DNA from: CAYNRG01 sp047973125
GTDB taxonomy: Bacteria; Bacillota_I; Bacilli_A; Erysipelotrichales; Erysipelotrichaceae
Reading direction: 5' to 3'
Assembly (NCBI GenBank): GCA_047973125.1
Contig: JBKEBK010000024.1
Location: 233,549-297,548 of the forward strand
DNA: 64,000 nucleotides
Shown here: piece after piece, positions 25,577 to 35,683 of the stretch
Layout: every line of letters starts with the position of its first letter
How positions within the stretch are numbered: the stretch's first letter is position 1
Notes under the pieces: model-generated
The model's input: only the letters and a program-made list of their open reading frames with translations
Databases searched by the model: none
Told to the model about the DNA's origin: nothing
Program-made: the position numbers and the translations under genes

Positions 25577-27064
25577 ATGAAATATTATGCATGTATAGAT
25601 CTTAAATCATTTTTCGCCTCAGTAGAGTGCCTAGAGAGAAATCTTGATCCTCTTTTAAATAACTTAGTAGTTGCTGATAACTCTAAGACAGAAAAAACAA
25701 TATGTTTAGCAATCACTCCCCCTCTAAAGCAATATGGATTATCAGGAAGATCACGTCTTTTTGAAGTAGTGCAGAGAATTAGATTAGAGAATATCCAGCG
25801 TAAAAATAAATTTAAAAGAAATCTAATTGGATCAAGTATCAATGATCAAGATCTAAAAAAAAATTTAGGATTATCAATAGACTATATTATTGCCAAGCCA
25901 CAGATGGCAAAATATATAAAGTACAGCACAGAAATTTATGAGATTTATTTAAAGTATATTTCCCATGATGATATTTTTCCCTATTCAATTGATGAAGTTT
26001 TTATGGATATTACACCGTATTTAAGAAATTACTCTCTATCACCTAGAGATCTAATAAAAAAAATAATTTTGGACATATACAAAACCACAGGAATTACAGC
26101 AACTGCTGGAATTGGTAATAATATGTACCTTGCAAAAGTCGCAATGGACATCATGGCAAAACGAATTAAAAAGGATGAAGATGGTGTCCGAATTGCATAT
26201 CTTGATGAAAAAAAATATCGAGAATTATTATGGGATCATCAACCAATCACCGATTTTTGGCGTGTTGGAAAAGGCACTGCAAAAAGATTAGAAGAAATTG
26301 GAATATATACGATGGGGGATGTTGCTAGATGCTCATTAAATAAAGCTGACAAAGAAAACTCCGAATACTTATTACATAAAATATTTGGAGTTAGTGCAGA
26401 GCTTTTAATTGATCATGCATGGGGATATGAGCCATGTAGTATTAAAGATGTAAAGCAATATACTCCAAATTCTAAGAGCTTAACATCAGGTCAGGTCCTG
26501 TTAGAACCATATACATTTAAGAAATGTGAGATTGTTATTAAAGAAATGATAGATGCCTTATCTCTTGATTTAATTTCAAAAAATTTATTAACTAATCAAT
26601 TATCACTCAGTATAGCTTATGACATTGAAAATTTGAACAATAGAGAAATTAAATATAATGGTGATATTATAACAGATAACTTCGGCAGAAAAATGCCAAA
26701 GCCAATAAGTGGAAGAATTAGCTTAACAAGCCATACATCTTCATCAAATATAATAATTAGTAAAATGGTAGAACAATATAATAATATTGTTAACAAAGAT
26801 TTACTAATTAGAAAAATAAATATCAGTGTTAATAACTTAATAGATAAGGATTCAATTCAACATAAATCAGAATTTGTTCAACTAGATATTTTTTCAAATA
26901 ATGATGTCTTAGCAAAAGAAGAAAAAGAGGAGGAAACTCTTCAAAAAGCTCTTTTAAAAATTAAAAATAAATATGGTAAAAATGCGGTTTTAAAAGGTAC
27001 AAGCTATTTGGAAGGGGCAACTGCAAAAGATCGTAATAAGAAAATTGGAGGACATAATGCCTAA
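25577..27064 (+). CDS. Y-family (UmuC/DinB-like) translesion DNA polymerase
   Basis: A 495-residue protein with the Y-family catalytic core: YACIDLKSFFASVEC at residues 4-18 (metal Asp), FPYSIDEVFMDI near residue 137 (SIDE motif), the TAGIGNNMYLAKVAMD fingers helix and a helix-hairpin-helix thumb (FWRVGKGTAKRLEEIGI). The little-finger domain and a C-terminal tail follow. Length and the linked YolD gene match the Bacillus UvrX/YqjW group used on mobile elements and in SOS mutagenesis. Start follows AAAGGAGG. It overlaps the YolD gene by 8 bases. Confidence 0.92.
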   Translation: MKYYACIDLKSFFASVECLERNLDPLLNNLVVADNSKTEKTICLAITPPLKQYGLSGRSRLFEVVQRIRLENIQRKNKFKRNLIGSSINDQDLKKNLGLSIDYIIAKPQMAKYIKYSTEIYEIYLKYISHDDIFPYSIDEVFMDITPYLRNYSLSPRDLIKKIILDIYKTTGITATAGIGNNMYLAKVAMDIMAKRIKKDEDGVRIAYLDEKKYRELLWDHQPITDFWRVGKGTAKRLEEIGIYTMGDVARCSLNKADKENSEYLLHKIFGVSAELLIDHAWGYEPCSIKDVKQYTPNSKSLTSGQVLLEPYTFKKCEIVIKEMIDALSLDLISKNLLTNQLSLSIAYDIENLNNREIKYNGDIITDNFGRKMPKPISGRISLTSHTSSSNIIISKMVEQYNNIVNKDLLIRKINISVNNLIDKDSIQHKSEFVQLDIFSNNDVLAKEEKEEETLQKALLKIKNKYGKNAVLKGTSYLEGATAKDRNKKIGGHNA

Positions 27065-27506
27065 AAATAATAATGATAATAAAAAAGATTATCTTGATAT
27101 AATAAATCATATCTATAAGAAATCAGATAACTTTAATCACATGAGCATGAAAAAAAGGGCTGCACAATTTGCCCCCTTTGCTGCATTAAAAGGACATAAT
27201 GATGAGATTGAAGAAAGTGCGAGATTTACTAATAATAAAATAGGACTTGATGATGAAAAAATTCTTGATATTAATCAAAAACTTTCTATCTTAAAAAGTC
27301 TATATCCAAAAAAAATAGAAGTTATGATAACATACTTTAAGCATGATCAAAGAAAACAAGGTGGCTCTTACATAAATACTTCCGCTTGTATACAAATGAT
27401 TGATGATATTAATAAAAATATAATATTAGCCAATAAAAAAATTATAAGTATCAGTGATATACAATCAATTGATTCACATATATTTAATGGACTATTTAGT
27501 GAATAA
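27057..27506 (+). CDS. YolD-like family protein
   Basis: A 149-residue protein. The start is the ATG after GGAGGA, inside the end of the polymerase gene; an earlier in-frame ATG four codons upstream lacks a site. The conserved YolD core is MSMKKRAAQFAPFAALKGH (residues about 23-41), followed by a beta-rich part. YolD-type proteins are encoded with Y-family polymerases in Bacillota and are thought to regulate or support them, like UmuD. Translation is coupled to the polymerase. Confidence 0.88.
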   Translation: MPKNNNDNKKDYLDIINHIYKKSDNFNHMSMKKRAAQFAPFAALKGHNDEIEESARFTNNKIGLDDEKILDINQKLSILKSLYPKKIEVMITYFKHDQRKQGGSYINTSACIQMIDDINKNIILANKKIISISDIQSIDSHIFNGLFSE

Positions 27507-27533
27507 AAAGATAGCATTTGCTATCTTTTAATT
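27504..27533. terminator. Bidirectional terminator between yolD-type gene and glgA
   Basis: AAAAGATAGC-ATTT-GCTATCTTTT with A/T tracts on both sides. The glgA stop codon lies inside the hairpin. Confidence 0.8.
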
Positions 27534-28948
27534 TCGTTATATAAATTTTTATATTTTTTTGCAGATTCAACCCAACTAACTCTTTTACTCATTGCATTTT
27601 CTTGAATAATTTTAAAGTCTTTTTTATTTTCATATAATTCTATAGCTCTTAAAATGGTATTAAATAGCTCATTACTATCATAGTTTTTAAAACTTAAGCC
27701 TGTACCGCTCTTTAAATATTTATTATAAGGAATAACAGTATCCTTAAGTCCTCCTGTCTCTCTTACAATAGGTAAAGATCCATATCTCATCGCAATTAAT
27801 TGAGAAATTCCACACGGTTCAAAATATGATGGCATTAAGAAAAAATCACATGAAGCATAGATCTTATGAGCAAGTTTTTCATTATATCCCTTGTAAAAAA
27901 TAAAATTATCATACTTGTTTTCAAAATATTTTAGTGTTTCTTCATACTCTGAATCTCCAGATCCCAAAATAAACAATTGTAAGTTTAAATTAAGGATTTT
28001 TTCTAAATTATAAATAATAATATTCAAACCTTTCTGAGTTGTTAAGCGAGATACTAATCCTATCATTAAGGTTTTCTTATCTTGTTTAAGATTAAATTCT
28101 CTTTGTAAATCTAATTTGTTTAAAGATTTATCTTCTAATGTTTTTTTACTATATTTATTACTTATATATTTATCACTGTTAGGATTCCATAATTTAATAT
28201 CAATCCCATTAACAATTCCACTTAAACATGATTTTTTTAGATTAAGTACATCCTGCATCTTTTCACCAAACTCAACTGTTAAAATTTCTTCAGCATAAGT
28301 CTTAGAAACAGTAGTAATCTTATCACTGTAAAAAATTCCACCCTTCATAAAACTCATACCATCATGAAAGTTAACACTATTATCAGCCATCAAATCAAGC
28401 GTCAAACCAAAACAATCTGTTAAAACAGTTGTTGGAAATATTCCTTGAAATGCTAAATTATGTATTGTATATACATATTTTAATTTATTTATTTTTTTAT
28501 GCCAGTAATATAGTGTTTTTCCTAAAACAGGGATCATTCCAGTATGCCAGTCATGGCAGTGCAAAATATCATAGTTTTGTTTTTCTTCTAAGATAAAATT
28601 CATTACTGCATGTTGGAAAAATGCAAATCTAGCTCCATCATCTGCATAACCATATAAAGATTCTCTTTCAAAATATTTTTGATTTTCAACAAAATAAGTT
28701 GTTACATCCTTTACCTTATGTTTAAAGATTCTTACCTTTTCATTATAAAAACCTTGGTTTACATAAGTTGTAAAATGATACTCAAGCTTACTAGAATATT
28801 TATCAATTATTTTTTGATAAAGCGGAATAATAACATCAACACTATTTTCTTTGTCACATAAGCTTTTTGGTAGTGATCCAACAACATCAGCTAAACCACC
28901 ACTTTTTACATATGGAAGTGATTCACTTGCAACAAATAGAATTTTCAT
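27521..28948 (-). CDS. glgA: Glycogen synthase (ADP-glucose type, GT5)
   Basis: A 475-residue GT5 enzyme that adds ADP-glucose units to the growing alpha-1,4-glucan in the cytoplasm. The ADP-glucose site K-x-G-G-L is seen as VKSGGLADVVGSLPK (residues 15-29). Further motifs are HCHDWHTGMIP, VYTIHNLAFQG, GLVSRLTTQKGLN and the donor-site SYFEPCGISQLIAMRYG near residue 380. Full length for the bacterial family. It is the last gene of the seven-gene glycogen operon and starts inside the glgD stop (TAATG). Confidence 0.97.
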   Translation of the reverse strand: MKILFVASESLPYVKSGGLADVVGSLPKSLCDKENSVDVIIPLYQKIIDKYSSKLEYHFTTYVNQGFYNEKVRIFKHKVKDVTTYFVENQKYFERESLYGYADDGARFAFFQHAVMNFILEEKQNYDILHCHDWHTGMIPVLGKTLYYWHKKINKLKYVYTIHNLAFQGIFPTTVLTDCFGLTLDLMADNSVNFHDGMSFMKGGIFYSDKITTVSKTYAEEILTVEFGEKMQDVLNLKKSCLSGIVNGIDIKLWNPNSDKYISNKYSKKTLEDKSLNKLDLQREFNLKQDKKTLMIGLVSRLTTQKGLNIIIYNLEKILNLNLQLFILGSGDSEYEETLKYFENKYDNFIFYKGYNEKLAHKIYASCDFFLMPSYFEPCGISQLIAMRYGSLPIVRETGGLKDTVIPYNKYLKSGTGLSFKNYDSNELFNTILRAIELYENKKDFKIIQENAMSKRVSWVESAKKYKNLYNEIKR

Positions 28949-30063
28949 TAGACGATATTCCCTCTATTTACATAAATAATATTTTTCTTATCTCCAATTA
29001 GTTCTTTAACATTTTTTACTTGGACATGCTTATCAATTACCGCATGATCAATATTAGCTCCAGATGCAATAAAGCTATCACCTATTAAAATACTATTTTT
29101 AACAACTGCCCCTTTTTCTACTATAACATTACGACCGATAAAGCAATTTTCTATTTCTCCATATATTTTTGAACCATTTGATACAGAAGAATTGGTTACC
29201 TTAGCATCCTTACCATACATTACCGGTGGTGAATCATATGTTCTTGTTAATATTGGCCAACCACTAACAAAATAGTTCTTAGCATATTGATAATCAATCA
29301 TCGCCATATGTGCTTTAAAATACTGATCAAGTGTATTTATAGCCATTGCTTCTCTTTTCATTAAATGAGCTACCACATTAAGCTCTTCTAATTTATCATT
29401 AATAATCATATCCAACCAGTAACAACTACTTGTTTTATGAGCTTGTTTAATTAGTTCAATAAATAAATCTTTTTTCATTACATAACAATCAAGAGACACA
29501 TTTCTATTTTTATACTTACCAAAGTTTCTTTCCATTTTTTCAACTCGGTTATCTTTATCTAAAATTAAAGTATTACACTCAATAAAATGCTCTTTAGCAA
29601 GATTTGTATTCTTTGAAAGAATTGTAATGTCTGCCTTACTTTCAATATGTTTCTTTACCAACTCATTAAAGTCTTGTACATAAACAAAATAACTTGATGC
29701 TATTAAAACATACTCTTCAGAAGCTTTAATAATATGTTCTAAATTATCCCAAAAACAATTGATATCGGTATTATAAATATCTGTTCTAAATTCAGACTCC
29801 CCATGCATAATAGCAATACGATCACGCTTTGAGTTAATATTATATTGTCTACCACTTCCAACATGGGTAAAAACTGATCTTTGTTTACGATTTACATGAA
29901 TGTGAATTTTAGAAATATCAGAATTTGTCATATTAGAAATTACAAAATCCATTAATCTAAATCTTCCACAAAATGCAATAGATGGGATTGGGCGATATAT
30001 TGATAAACCATCAATGTTTACATGTTTATCATCAAATTTAACAATACCTAGTACATCACTCAT
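28948..30063 (-). CDS. glgD: GlgD, regulatory subunit-like homologue of ADP-glucose pyrophosphorylase
   Basis: A 371-residue GlgC homologue with the nucleotidyltransferase fold and a C-terminal left-handed beta-helix (about 290-370, hexapeptide repeats such as NCFIGRNVIVEKGAVVKN). The catalytic region is degenerate: where GlgC has GGRGSRLKELTKKRAKP, GlgD has only VKFDDKHVNIDG and RPIPSIAFCGRFRLMDF. In Bacillota, GlgD forms a heterotetramer with GlgC and modulates activity. The start is the ATG overlapping the glgC stop (ATGA), behind AGAGGG. Confidence 0.95.
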   Translation of the reverse strand: MSDVLGIVKFDDKHVNIDGLSIYRPIPSIAFCGRFRLMDFVISNMTNSDISKIHIHVNRKQRSVFTHVGSGRQYNINSKRDRIAIMHGESEFRTDIYNTDINCFWDNLEHIIKASEEYVLIASSYFVYVQDFNELVKKHIESKADITILSKNTNLAKEHFIECNTLILDKDNRVEKMERNFGKYKNRNVSLDCYVMKKDLFIELIKQAHKTSSCYWLDMIINDKLEELNVVAHLMKREAMAINTLDQYFKAHMAMIDYQYAKNYFVSGWPILTRTYDSPPVMYGKDAKVTNSSVSNGSKIYGEIENCFIGRNVIVEKGAVVKNSILIGDSFIASGANIDHAVIDKHVQVKNVKELIGDKKNIIYVNRGNIV

Positions 30064-31193
30064 AATTCTACCCTCTGATCTTTCCATATTAATTCAACCG
30101 ATTCACTATCTTTCACTATAATTTCAACATTATCATTTATTACAACGCCCTCATCTATTATAACCCTTCTAAGATTAGCACCTTTTTTGATATGCACACC
30201 AGGTAATACAACACAATCTTTTACAACGGCTCCTTCATCAATAATAACATCATTAAATATTACAGAGTTCTCAACTTTACCACCAATTATACTTCCTTGC
30301 CCTAACAACATGTTACTAATTTCTGCTGTTTTTAGGATATATTGAGGAGGATTGGTAGTATCTTTTGAGTATACTTTCCATTTTGAATCATCAATATTAA
30401 CCCCACAATTATTTAACAAGTCCATATTACTCTCCCATAAGGCATCAAGAGTTCCAACATCTTTCCAATACCCTTTGAATCGATAGGCCTTGATCATTTC
30501 ATTATTCTTAAGATATCCTGGAATTATATTATTTCCAAAATCATGCTCACTACTATCATCTTTCATATCTTTAATAAGGTACTGCCTAAGCTTTTTCCAA
30601 TTAAAATAATAAATACCCATTGACGCTAAATTACTTTTAGGATTCTCTGGCTTCTCTTCAAAATCAATAATTCGATCATCCTTATCTGCATTCATAATCC
30701 CAAAGCGTTTGGCTTCTTCCATTGTAACTTCCAAAACACCAATAGTTAAATCGGCATTACTTTGTTTATGAACTTCTAGCATTTTAGAGTAATCCATATT
30801 ATAAATATGATCACCAGATAAAACTAATAAATACTCCGTTTGATGTTGATCAATAAAATCAATGTTTTGACTGATAGCATCAGCTGTACCACGATACAAG
30901 TTAAAGCCATCATTTTTCTCTCTTGGAGCAAGTACAAAAATACCACCCTCAAATGTATCAAGACCCCATCTTGCACCCTCTGATACATATGAATTTAAGA
31001 AAACCGATTCATATTGAGTAAGAACCCCAACTGTACTAATTCCAGAATTTGCACAGTTGCTTAGTGGAAAGTCAATAATTCGATATTTACCACCAAACAT
31101 TACTGCTGGTTTTGCACGTTTTTTAGTCAATTCTTTAAGCCTACTACCTCTACCCCCAGCTAAAATCATCGCCATTATTTTATCCTGTTTCAT
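30060..31193 (-). CDS. glgC: Glucose-1-phosphate adenylyltransferase, catalytic subunit
   Basis: A 377-residue enzyme making ADP-glucose from glucose-1-phosphate and ATP, the first committed step of glycogen synthesis. It has the signature AGGRGSRLKELTKKRAKPA (residues 12-30), YRIIDFPLSNC, the catalytic Asp region VLSGDHIYNMDY, and GIYYFNWKKL. The beta-helix C-terminus ends SVELIWKDQRVEL. Start ATG follows a purine-rich GGGAGG about ten bases upstream. It overlaps glgD by four bases. Confidence 0.97.
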   Translation of the reverse strand: MKQDKIMAMILAGGRGSRLKELTKKRAKPAVMFGGKYRIIDFPLSNCANSGISTVGVLTQYESVFLNSYVSEGARWGLDTFEGGIFVLAPREKNDGFNLYRGTADAISQNIDFIDQHQTEYLLVLSGDHIYNMDYSKMLEVHKQSNADLTIGVLEVTMEEAKRFGIMNADKDDRIIDFEEKPENPKSNLASMGIYYFNWKKLRQYLIKDMKDDSSEHDFGNNIIPGYLKNNEMIKAYRFKGYWKDVGTLDALWESNMDLLNNCGVNIDDSKWKVYSKDTTNPPQYILKTAEISNMLLGQGSIIGGKVENSVIFNDVIIDEGAVVKDCVVLPGVHIKKGANLRRVIIDEGVVINDNVEIIVKDSESVELIWKDQRVEL

Positions 31194-31229
31194 TACTTTT
31201 AAACCTCCCTTTCATATTTAAGTAAACAT

Positions 31230-33281
31230 TTATAAAATATAGATTACACAACTATATGGACTAATAACTATCGTATTCTCTGTATTATCCTTTTTATTCT
31301 CACAAAATATTACCTCGACTTTATGATCATAAGTCTTTTTTATTACATTATCCGTAGGATTAAACGCAACAACATAGACTTTATTATCTACACTTTGATT
31401 CCATAAAAGAGCATTATCAATTAACTCAAAACTATTTAAGACATCATTTTTTCTTAATACTTCATGATCTTTTCTAATTCTAATTAGCTCTTTGGTGTAT
31501 TCAACAACATCACTATAACTTATTGCCCTTTTCCAATTGATGGTATTAATAGAATCTGAACTGTTATATGAGTTATCAATATTGTTTTTACTCCTACAAA
31601 ATTCTTGACCAAGTTGAAGAAATGGTGTTCCTTTTGCTAAAAGTGTTGAAGCTATAACTAATTTATGCTTTTTTATTCTTAACTCTTTTGAGTCTAAATG
31701 ACAACTAAGTTTTATTTTATCCCATAATGTATAGTTATCATGACACTCTGTATAATTTATTAGTTGGGCAGTACTAGCATTACTATGAGGATTATTTCCA
31801 CACAATGCATTTTTAAAGTCCTCTAACTTACTATAGTCACCAGTTAAAAAGCCCAAATCTTTTTGACTGTGATAATCCCCTTTTCCTTTAACAATATCTC
31901 TTAGATAATCATTGAAAAATGAGTAATTAATTAATTTATCAGCATTAGCTAAGCATGCCTTTTCACTATCATCAATAGCAGTTGGCATCCACCAACCTTC
32001 ACCATATAAATAAATATTAGGTTTAAGCTTTTTTAGAGCTGTTTCAATTTCCTTCATGGTCTCAATATCTAAAATTCCCATTAAATCAAATCTGAAACCA
32101 TCAATATCATAAAACTTTACAAAGAACGATAAGACATCAATAATATATCTTCTAAACATAAAAGCTTTAGAATCAAGATCATTTCCACAATAAGACCCAT
32201 TTGACATTGATTTATTATTGTTATACCTAAAGTAATAGTAAGGTGCAGTAATATCTAAAGCTGAAGTTTCTATTTCATATATGTGATTAAAAACAACATC
32301 TAAGCATACCTTTAAATTATTTTGATGAAGTTTCCTACATAAATTATAAAATTCAAGCATAATATTAGTAGGATCAGCGTTTTTTTCTCCATAACTACCC
32401 TCTAAGCTAAAATACTGTTTAGGATCATATCCCCAGTTATAAAATCGTTTTGTATTAAATTCATCGACAGTAGCAAAATCATTAACCGGCATTAATTGAA
32501 GATGTGAGATTCCCAGCTCACATAAATAATCAAAACCAACTTTTTTATTTTCTATTGTTAAGTTTGAAGTTCCAAAAGCTGCAAAAGTTCCTTTATTTTC
32601 TATATCCAAACCACTAGTAAAATCTCTTATACTGCTTTCTAAAATTATTTTATCAATATTCTCATTAGGTACTACCTTATCTTCTAATGTAATCTTTGTA
32701 AAATCAACAATAATATTTGAAGTACTACCACGATTACTACATATCGCATAAGGATCTAAGCTTTTTCTAATCTGACCATTAATCTCAACTAAGTAATAAT
32801 AGTTTGATAGATGATGATTAGTATCAAGTGCTAAGTGATAAACTCCTTTGGCCTCTCTTTTTAGGTTATAATAGTTATCCTCATTTAAGACCAAAGTAAT
32901 TTTAGTAGCAGTTGGCGCCCATAAATAAAATTCAGTTTTACTATCACTTGATATAACTCCTAGGGGACCACTATACTTATATGTTTCATCAAATTTTGGA
33001 TTCTTTGTTATAAATCCAATTTCAAGTGGGCATACCTTTGCGTTACTCTCATGAACAATATACTTTACACCAAAGACAATTTCATCTTTTAATTGGCAAT
33101 AATATTCATTATGAGTTGGATGATCACTACTTTGACCACTAATAACTAATTCATAAGAATTTCCAAGATCATCAGTTAAATAAAACTCAGAAATATTACC
33201 TTGGTAATAATTTTTAGAAACAAAAATATTAACTAAATTATAATCATCAAGATAAGCTTCAAGGGTTCTAGTCTTTCTCAT
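31230..33281 (-). CDS. pulA: Type I pullulanase (glycogen debranching enzyme, GH13)
   Basis: A 683-residue GH13 enzyme with an N-terminal CBM48 domain (about 85-190), the catalytic barrel and a C-terminal beta domain. The type I signature YNWGYDP is near residue 280. The nucleophile Asp is in DGFRFDLMG (about 397), the acid/base Glu in LYGEGWWMP (about 428), and TECHDNYTLWDK holds the third acid. No signal peptide, so it acts inside the cell, hydrolysing alpha-1,6 branches of glycogen. It overlaps glgP by 14 bases and precedes glgC by 36. Confidence 0.96.
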   Translation of the reverse strand: MRKTRTLEAYLDDYNLVNIFVSKNYYQGNISEFYLTDDLGNSYELVISGQSSDHPTHNEYYCQLKDEIVFGVKYIVHESNAKVCPLEIGFITKNPKFDETYKYSGPLGVISSDSKTEFYLWAPTATKITLVLNEDNYYNLKREAKGVYHLALDTNHHLSNYYYLVEINGQIRKSLDPYAICSNRGSTSNIIVDFTKITLEDKVVPNENIDKIILESSIRDFTSGLDIENKGTFAAFGTSNLTIENKKVGFDYLCELGISHLQLMPVNDFATVDEFNTKRFYNWGYDPKQYFSLEGSYGEKNADPTNIMLEFYNLCRKLHQNNLKVCLDVVFNHIYEIETSALDITAPYYYFRYNNNKSMSNGSYCGNDLDSKAFMFRRYIIDVLSFFVKFYDIDGFRFDLMGILDIETMKEIETALKKLKPNIYLYGEGWWMPTAIDDSEKACLANADKLINYSFFNDYLRDIVKGKGDYHSQKDLGFLTGDYSKLEDFKNALCGNNPHSNASTAQLINYTECHDNYTLWDKIKLSCHLDSKELRIKKHKLVIASTLLAKGTPFLQLGQEFCRSKNNIDNSYNSSDSINTINWKRAISYSDVVEYTKELIRIRKDHEVLRKNDVLNSFELIDNALLWNQSVDNKVYVVAFNPTDNVIKKTYDHKVEVIFCENKKDNTENTIVISPYSCVIYIL

Positions 33282-35682
33282 TATTATTTACCTTCTCAAT
33301 TTTCCAAATATCTTTAGCATAGTCTCTAATTGTTCGATCACTTGAGAAGTATGCAGATTTAGCAATATTTATTAAACAACTTCTAACCCAATTTAAGCGA
33401 TCAGCATATCTATTTTGAACTTCCATCTGAGCTTCTTTATACATCATGAAATCTGCCAATAATAAATATTCATCATTATGATAAATTAATTCCTCATATA
33501 TATTTTCAAATTTATTTAAGTCATCACAAAGGTACCCATTATGAAGTGACTCAACAACTTCTTTTAAAATAGGATTCTCTTCTAACATTTCTTGAGCATT
33601 ATATCCATTTGATTTAATTTGCTTAACACTCTCTACACTATTTCCAAAAATAATAGTATTATCCCTTTCAACTAAAGAGTCAATTTCAACATTGGCACCA
33701 TCTAAAGTTCCAAGGGTTAAAGCTCCATTCATCATAAACTTCATATTTCCAGTACCACTAGCTTCTTTTCCAGCCATTGAAATCTGTTCTGAGACATCAG
33801 CTGCATTCATAAGTATTTCAGCAATACTAACACTATAATTAGGAATAAAAACAACTTTAATATATTTTGAATATTTTAAACTATTATTTACCTTAAAAGC
33901 TACAACATTAATTAACTCAATAACACTTTTTGCAAAGTGATATGCAGCAGCAGCCTTACCAGCGAAGAAAAATGTTTGATGATGTTGATTAAAATCTGGA
34001 TTCTTATCTATTTCATGCATTTTACTAATAATATGCAAGACATTCAATAATTGTCTTTTATATGCATGAAATCTCTTAGCTTGAACATCAAAAATAGAGT
34101 TTATATTTAATTCTATACCTAAATTTTTCTTAATGTATTTTGCAAGTATTTCTTTTCTTTCATTTTTAACAACCATAAACTTTTCTTGTAACTCTTTACT
34201 ATCAACATGATCCATTAAGTCATGTAACTTATCAAAGTCACTGATAAAACTATCACCAATTGTATCTTTTATTAAATTTGTTAACTGTGGATTTGAATAC
34301 AAAAGCCAACGACGATGAGTTATCCCATTTGTTTTATTGTTAAACTTGTTTGGATATAGTAAATAAAAATCATGTAAAGCATCATTTATAAGAATATCCG
34401 AGTGTAGTTTAGCAACACCATTTACACTAAAACTTCCAACAATTGCTAAATGAGCCATATATACAAGTCCATCTTTAATAATTGCAACTCTTTCAATAAA
34501 GTTATTATCATATTTATTAGCTACTCTTAAGTCTTTAATAAAACGACGATTAATTTCTTCAATTATTTGATATACTCTTGGAAGCAGTTTTCGAACATAG
34601 TCAAGAGGCCACTTCTCTAAAGCTTCATGTAAAATCGTATGATTTGTATAAGCCATTGTATTAGTAACAATTTTAAAGGCATCATCCCAAAGATAATTAT
34701 GCTCATCCATTAAAATTCTCATCAATTCAGGAATTGCCAGCACTGGATGAGTATCATTTAACTGAATAACAACTTTTTTATCTAAATTATCTAAGCTACC
34801 ATAATTTTTTAAATGCTTTTTAACAATTCCTTGAAGACCTGCAGAAGTAAAGAAATATTGTTGTTTAAGTCTTAAATATTTACCATGTTCATTAGAGTCA
34901 TCAGGATATAAATTTTGATTTATTTCACTAACTTCCTTTAAATATTTATTAAAGTCCGTATTATTAGATAAATCATCAGATGGCTCAGCTCTCCACAACC
35001 TTAAGGTATTGGTAATATTCTTACTACTTCCGATGATTGGAACATCATATGGTACTGCTTGAATCTTCTGAGCGTTAACATGATTTGCAACAAGGTTACC
35101 CTCAGCATTTCTATATATTTCAACATCACCCCAAAAATTAACACTAACTGCATGGCTTGGTTTTCTTGTTTCCCAAACATTACCAAACTTCAACCAGTGA
35201 TCAAGAACTTCAACTTGTTTATTATCAACAATTTTTTGTTTAAATAAGCCATAATCATATCTTATACACTGACCATGACCCACAAATGACTGAGATGCTA
35301 ATGAGTCCATAAAGCAAGCAGCAAGTCTTCCAAGACCCCCATTACCAAGTCCAGCATCACTCTCGATATCCTCAAGCTCATTTAAGTCAATTTTTAAGTC
35401 AACTAAACCTTCCTTAACAGTATCATAAATTCCTAAATTCATTAGATTATTTGTTAATAGCCTTCCCATTAAAAATTCTAATGAAAAATAAAATAATTGC
35501 TTATCATTAGTATTATTTACATATTGTTTTGTCGACATCCATCTTACAGAGTCATAATCCTTAATGATTTCTCCTAAAACCATATATCTTTCTAAAATAT
35601 TGGACTGATCTAAGGCATGTCCATAATGCTCAACTATTCTTGTTGTAAATTGTTCCTTAAATTCTTCTTTAGTTTTAAACAC
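33268..35682 (-). CDS. glgP: Glycogen/maltodextrin phosphorylase (GT35)
   Basis: An 804-residue PLP-dependent phosphorylase releasing glucose-1-phosphate from alpha-1,4-glucan. Visible are AGLGNGGLGRLAACFMDSLA near residue 115, KRFHAYKRQLLN, and the PLP-lysine signature EASGTGNMKFMMNGALTLGT near residue 640 (Lys in GNMKF). Full length for the family. The start codon is GTG, placed one base after the glgB stop, with GAGGAG upstream. Its presence beside synthesis genes means storage and use are controlled as one operon. Confidence 0.97.
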   Translation of the reverse strand: MFKTKEEFKEQFTTRIVEHYGHALDQSNILERYMVLGEIIKDYDSVRWMSTKQYVNNTNDKQLFYFSLEFLMGRLLTNNLMNLGIYDTVKEGLVDLKIDLNELEDIESDAGLGNGGLGRLAACFMDSLASQSFVGHGQCIRYDYGLFKQKIVDNKQVEVLDHWLKFGNVWETRKPSHAVSVNFWGDVEIYRNAEGNLVANHVNAQKIQAVPYDVPIIGSSKNITNTLRLWRAEPSDDLSNNTDFNKYLKEVSEINQNLYPDDSNEHGKYLRLKQQYFFTSAGLQGIVKKHLKNYGSLDNLDKKVVIQLNDTHPVLAIPELMRILMDEHNYLWDDAFKIVTNTMAYTNHTILHEALEKWPLDYVRKLLPRVYQIIEEINRRFIKDLRVANKYDNNFIERVAIIKDGLVYMAHLAIVGSFSVNGVAKLHSDILINDALHDFYLLYPNKFNNKTNGITHRRWLLYSNPQLTNLIKDTIGDSFISDFDKLHDLMDHVDSKELQEKFMVVKNERKEILAKYIKKNLGIELNINSIFDVQAKRFHAYKRQLLNVLHIISKMHEIDKNPDFNQHHQTFFFAGKAAAAYHFAKSVIELINVVAFKVNNSLKYSKYIKVVFIPNYSVSIAEILMNAADVSEQISMAGKEASGTGNMKFMMNGALTLGTLDGANVEIDSLVERDNTIIFGNSVESVKQIKSNGYNAQEMLEENPILKEVVESLHNGYLCDDLNKFENIYEELIYHNDEYLLLADFMMYKEAQMEVQNRYADRLNWVRSCLINIAKSAYFSSDRTIRDYAKDIWKIEKVNNNEKD

Positions 35683-35683
35683 A

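Noticed and set aside
34000..35250. Several short open frames antisense or frame-shifted within glgP
   Set aside because: Shadows of a strongly conserved gene; no ribosome sites or recognisable domains.
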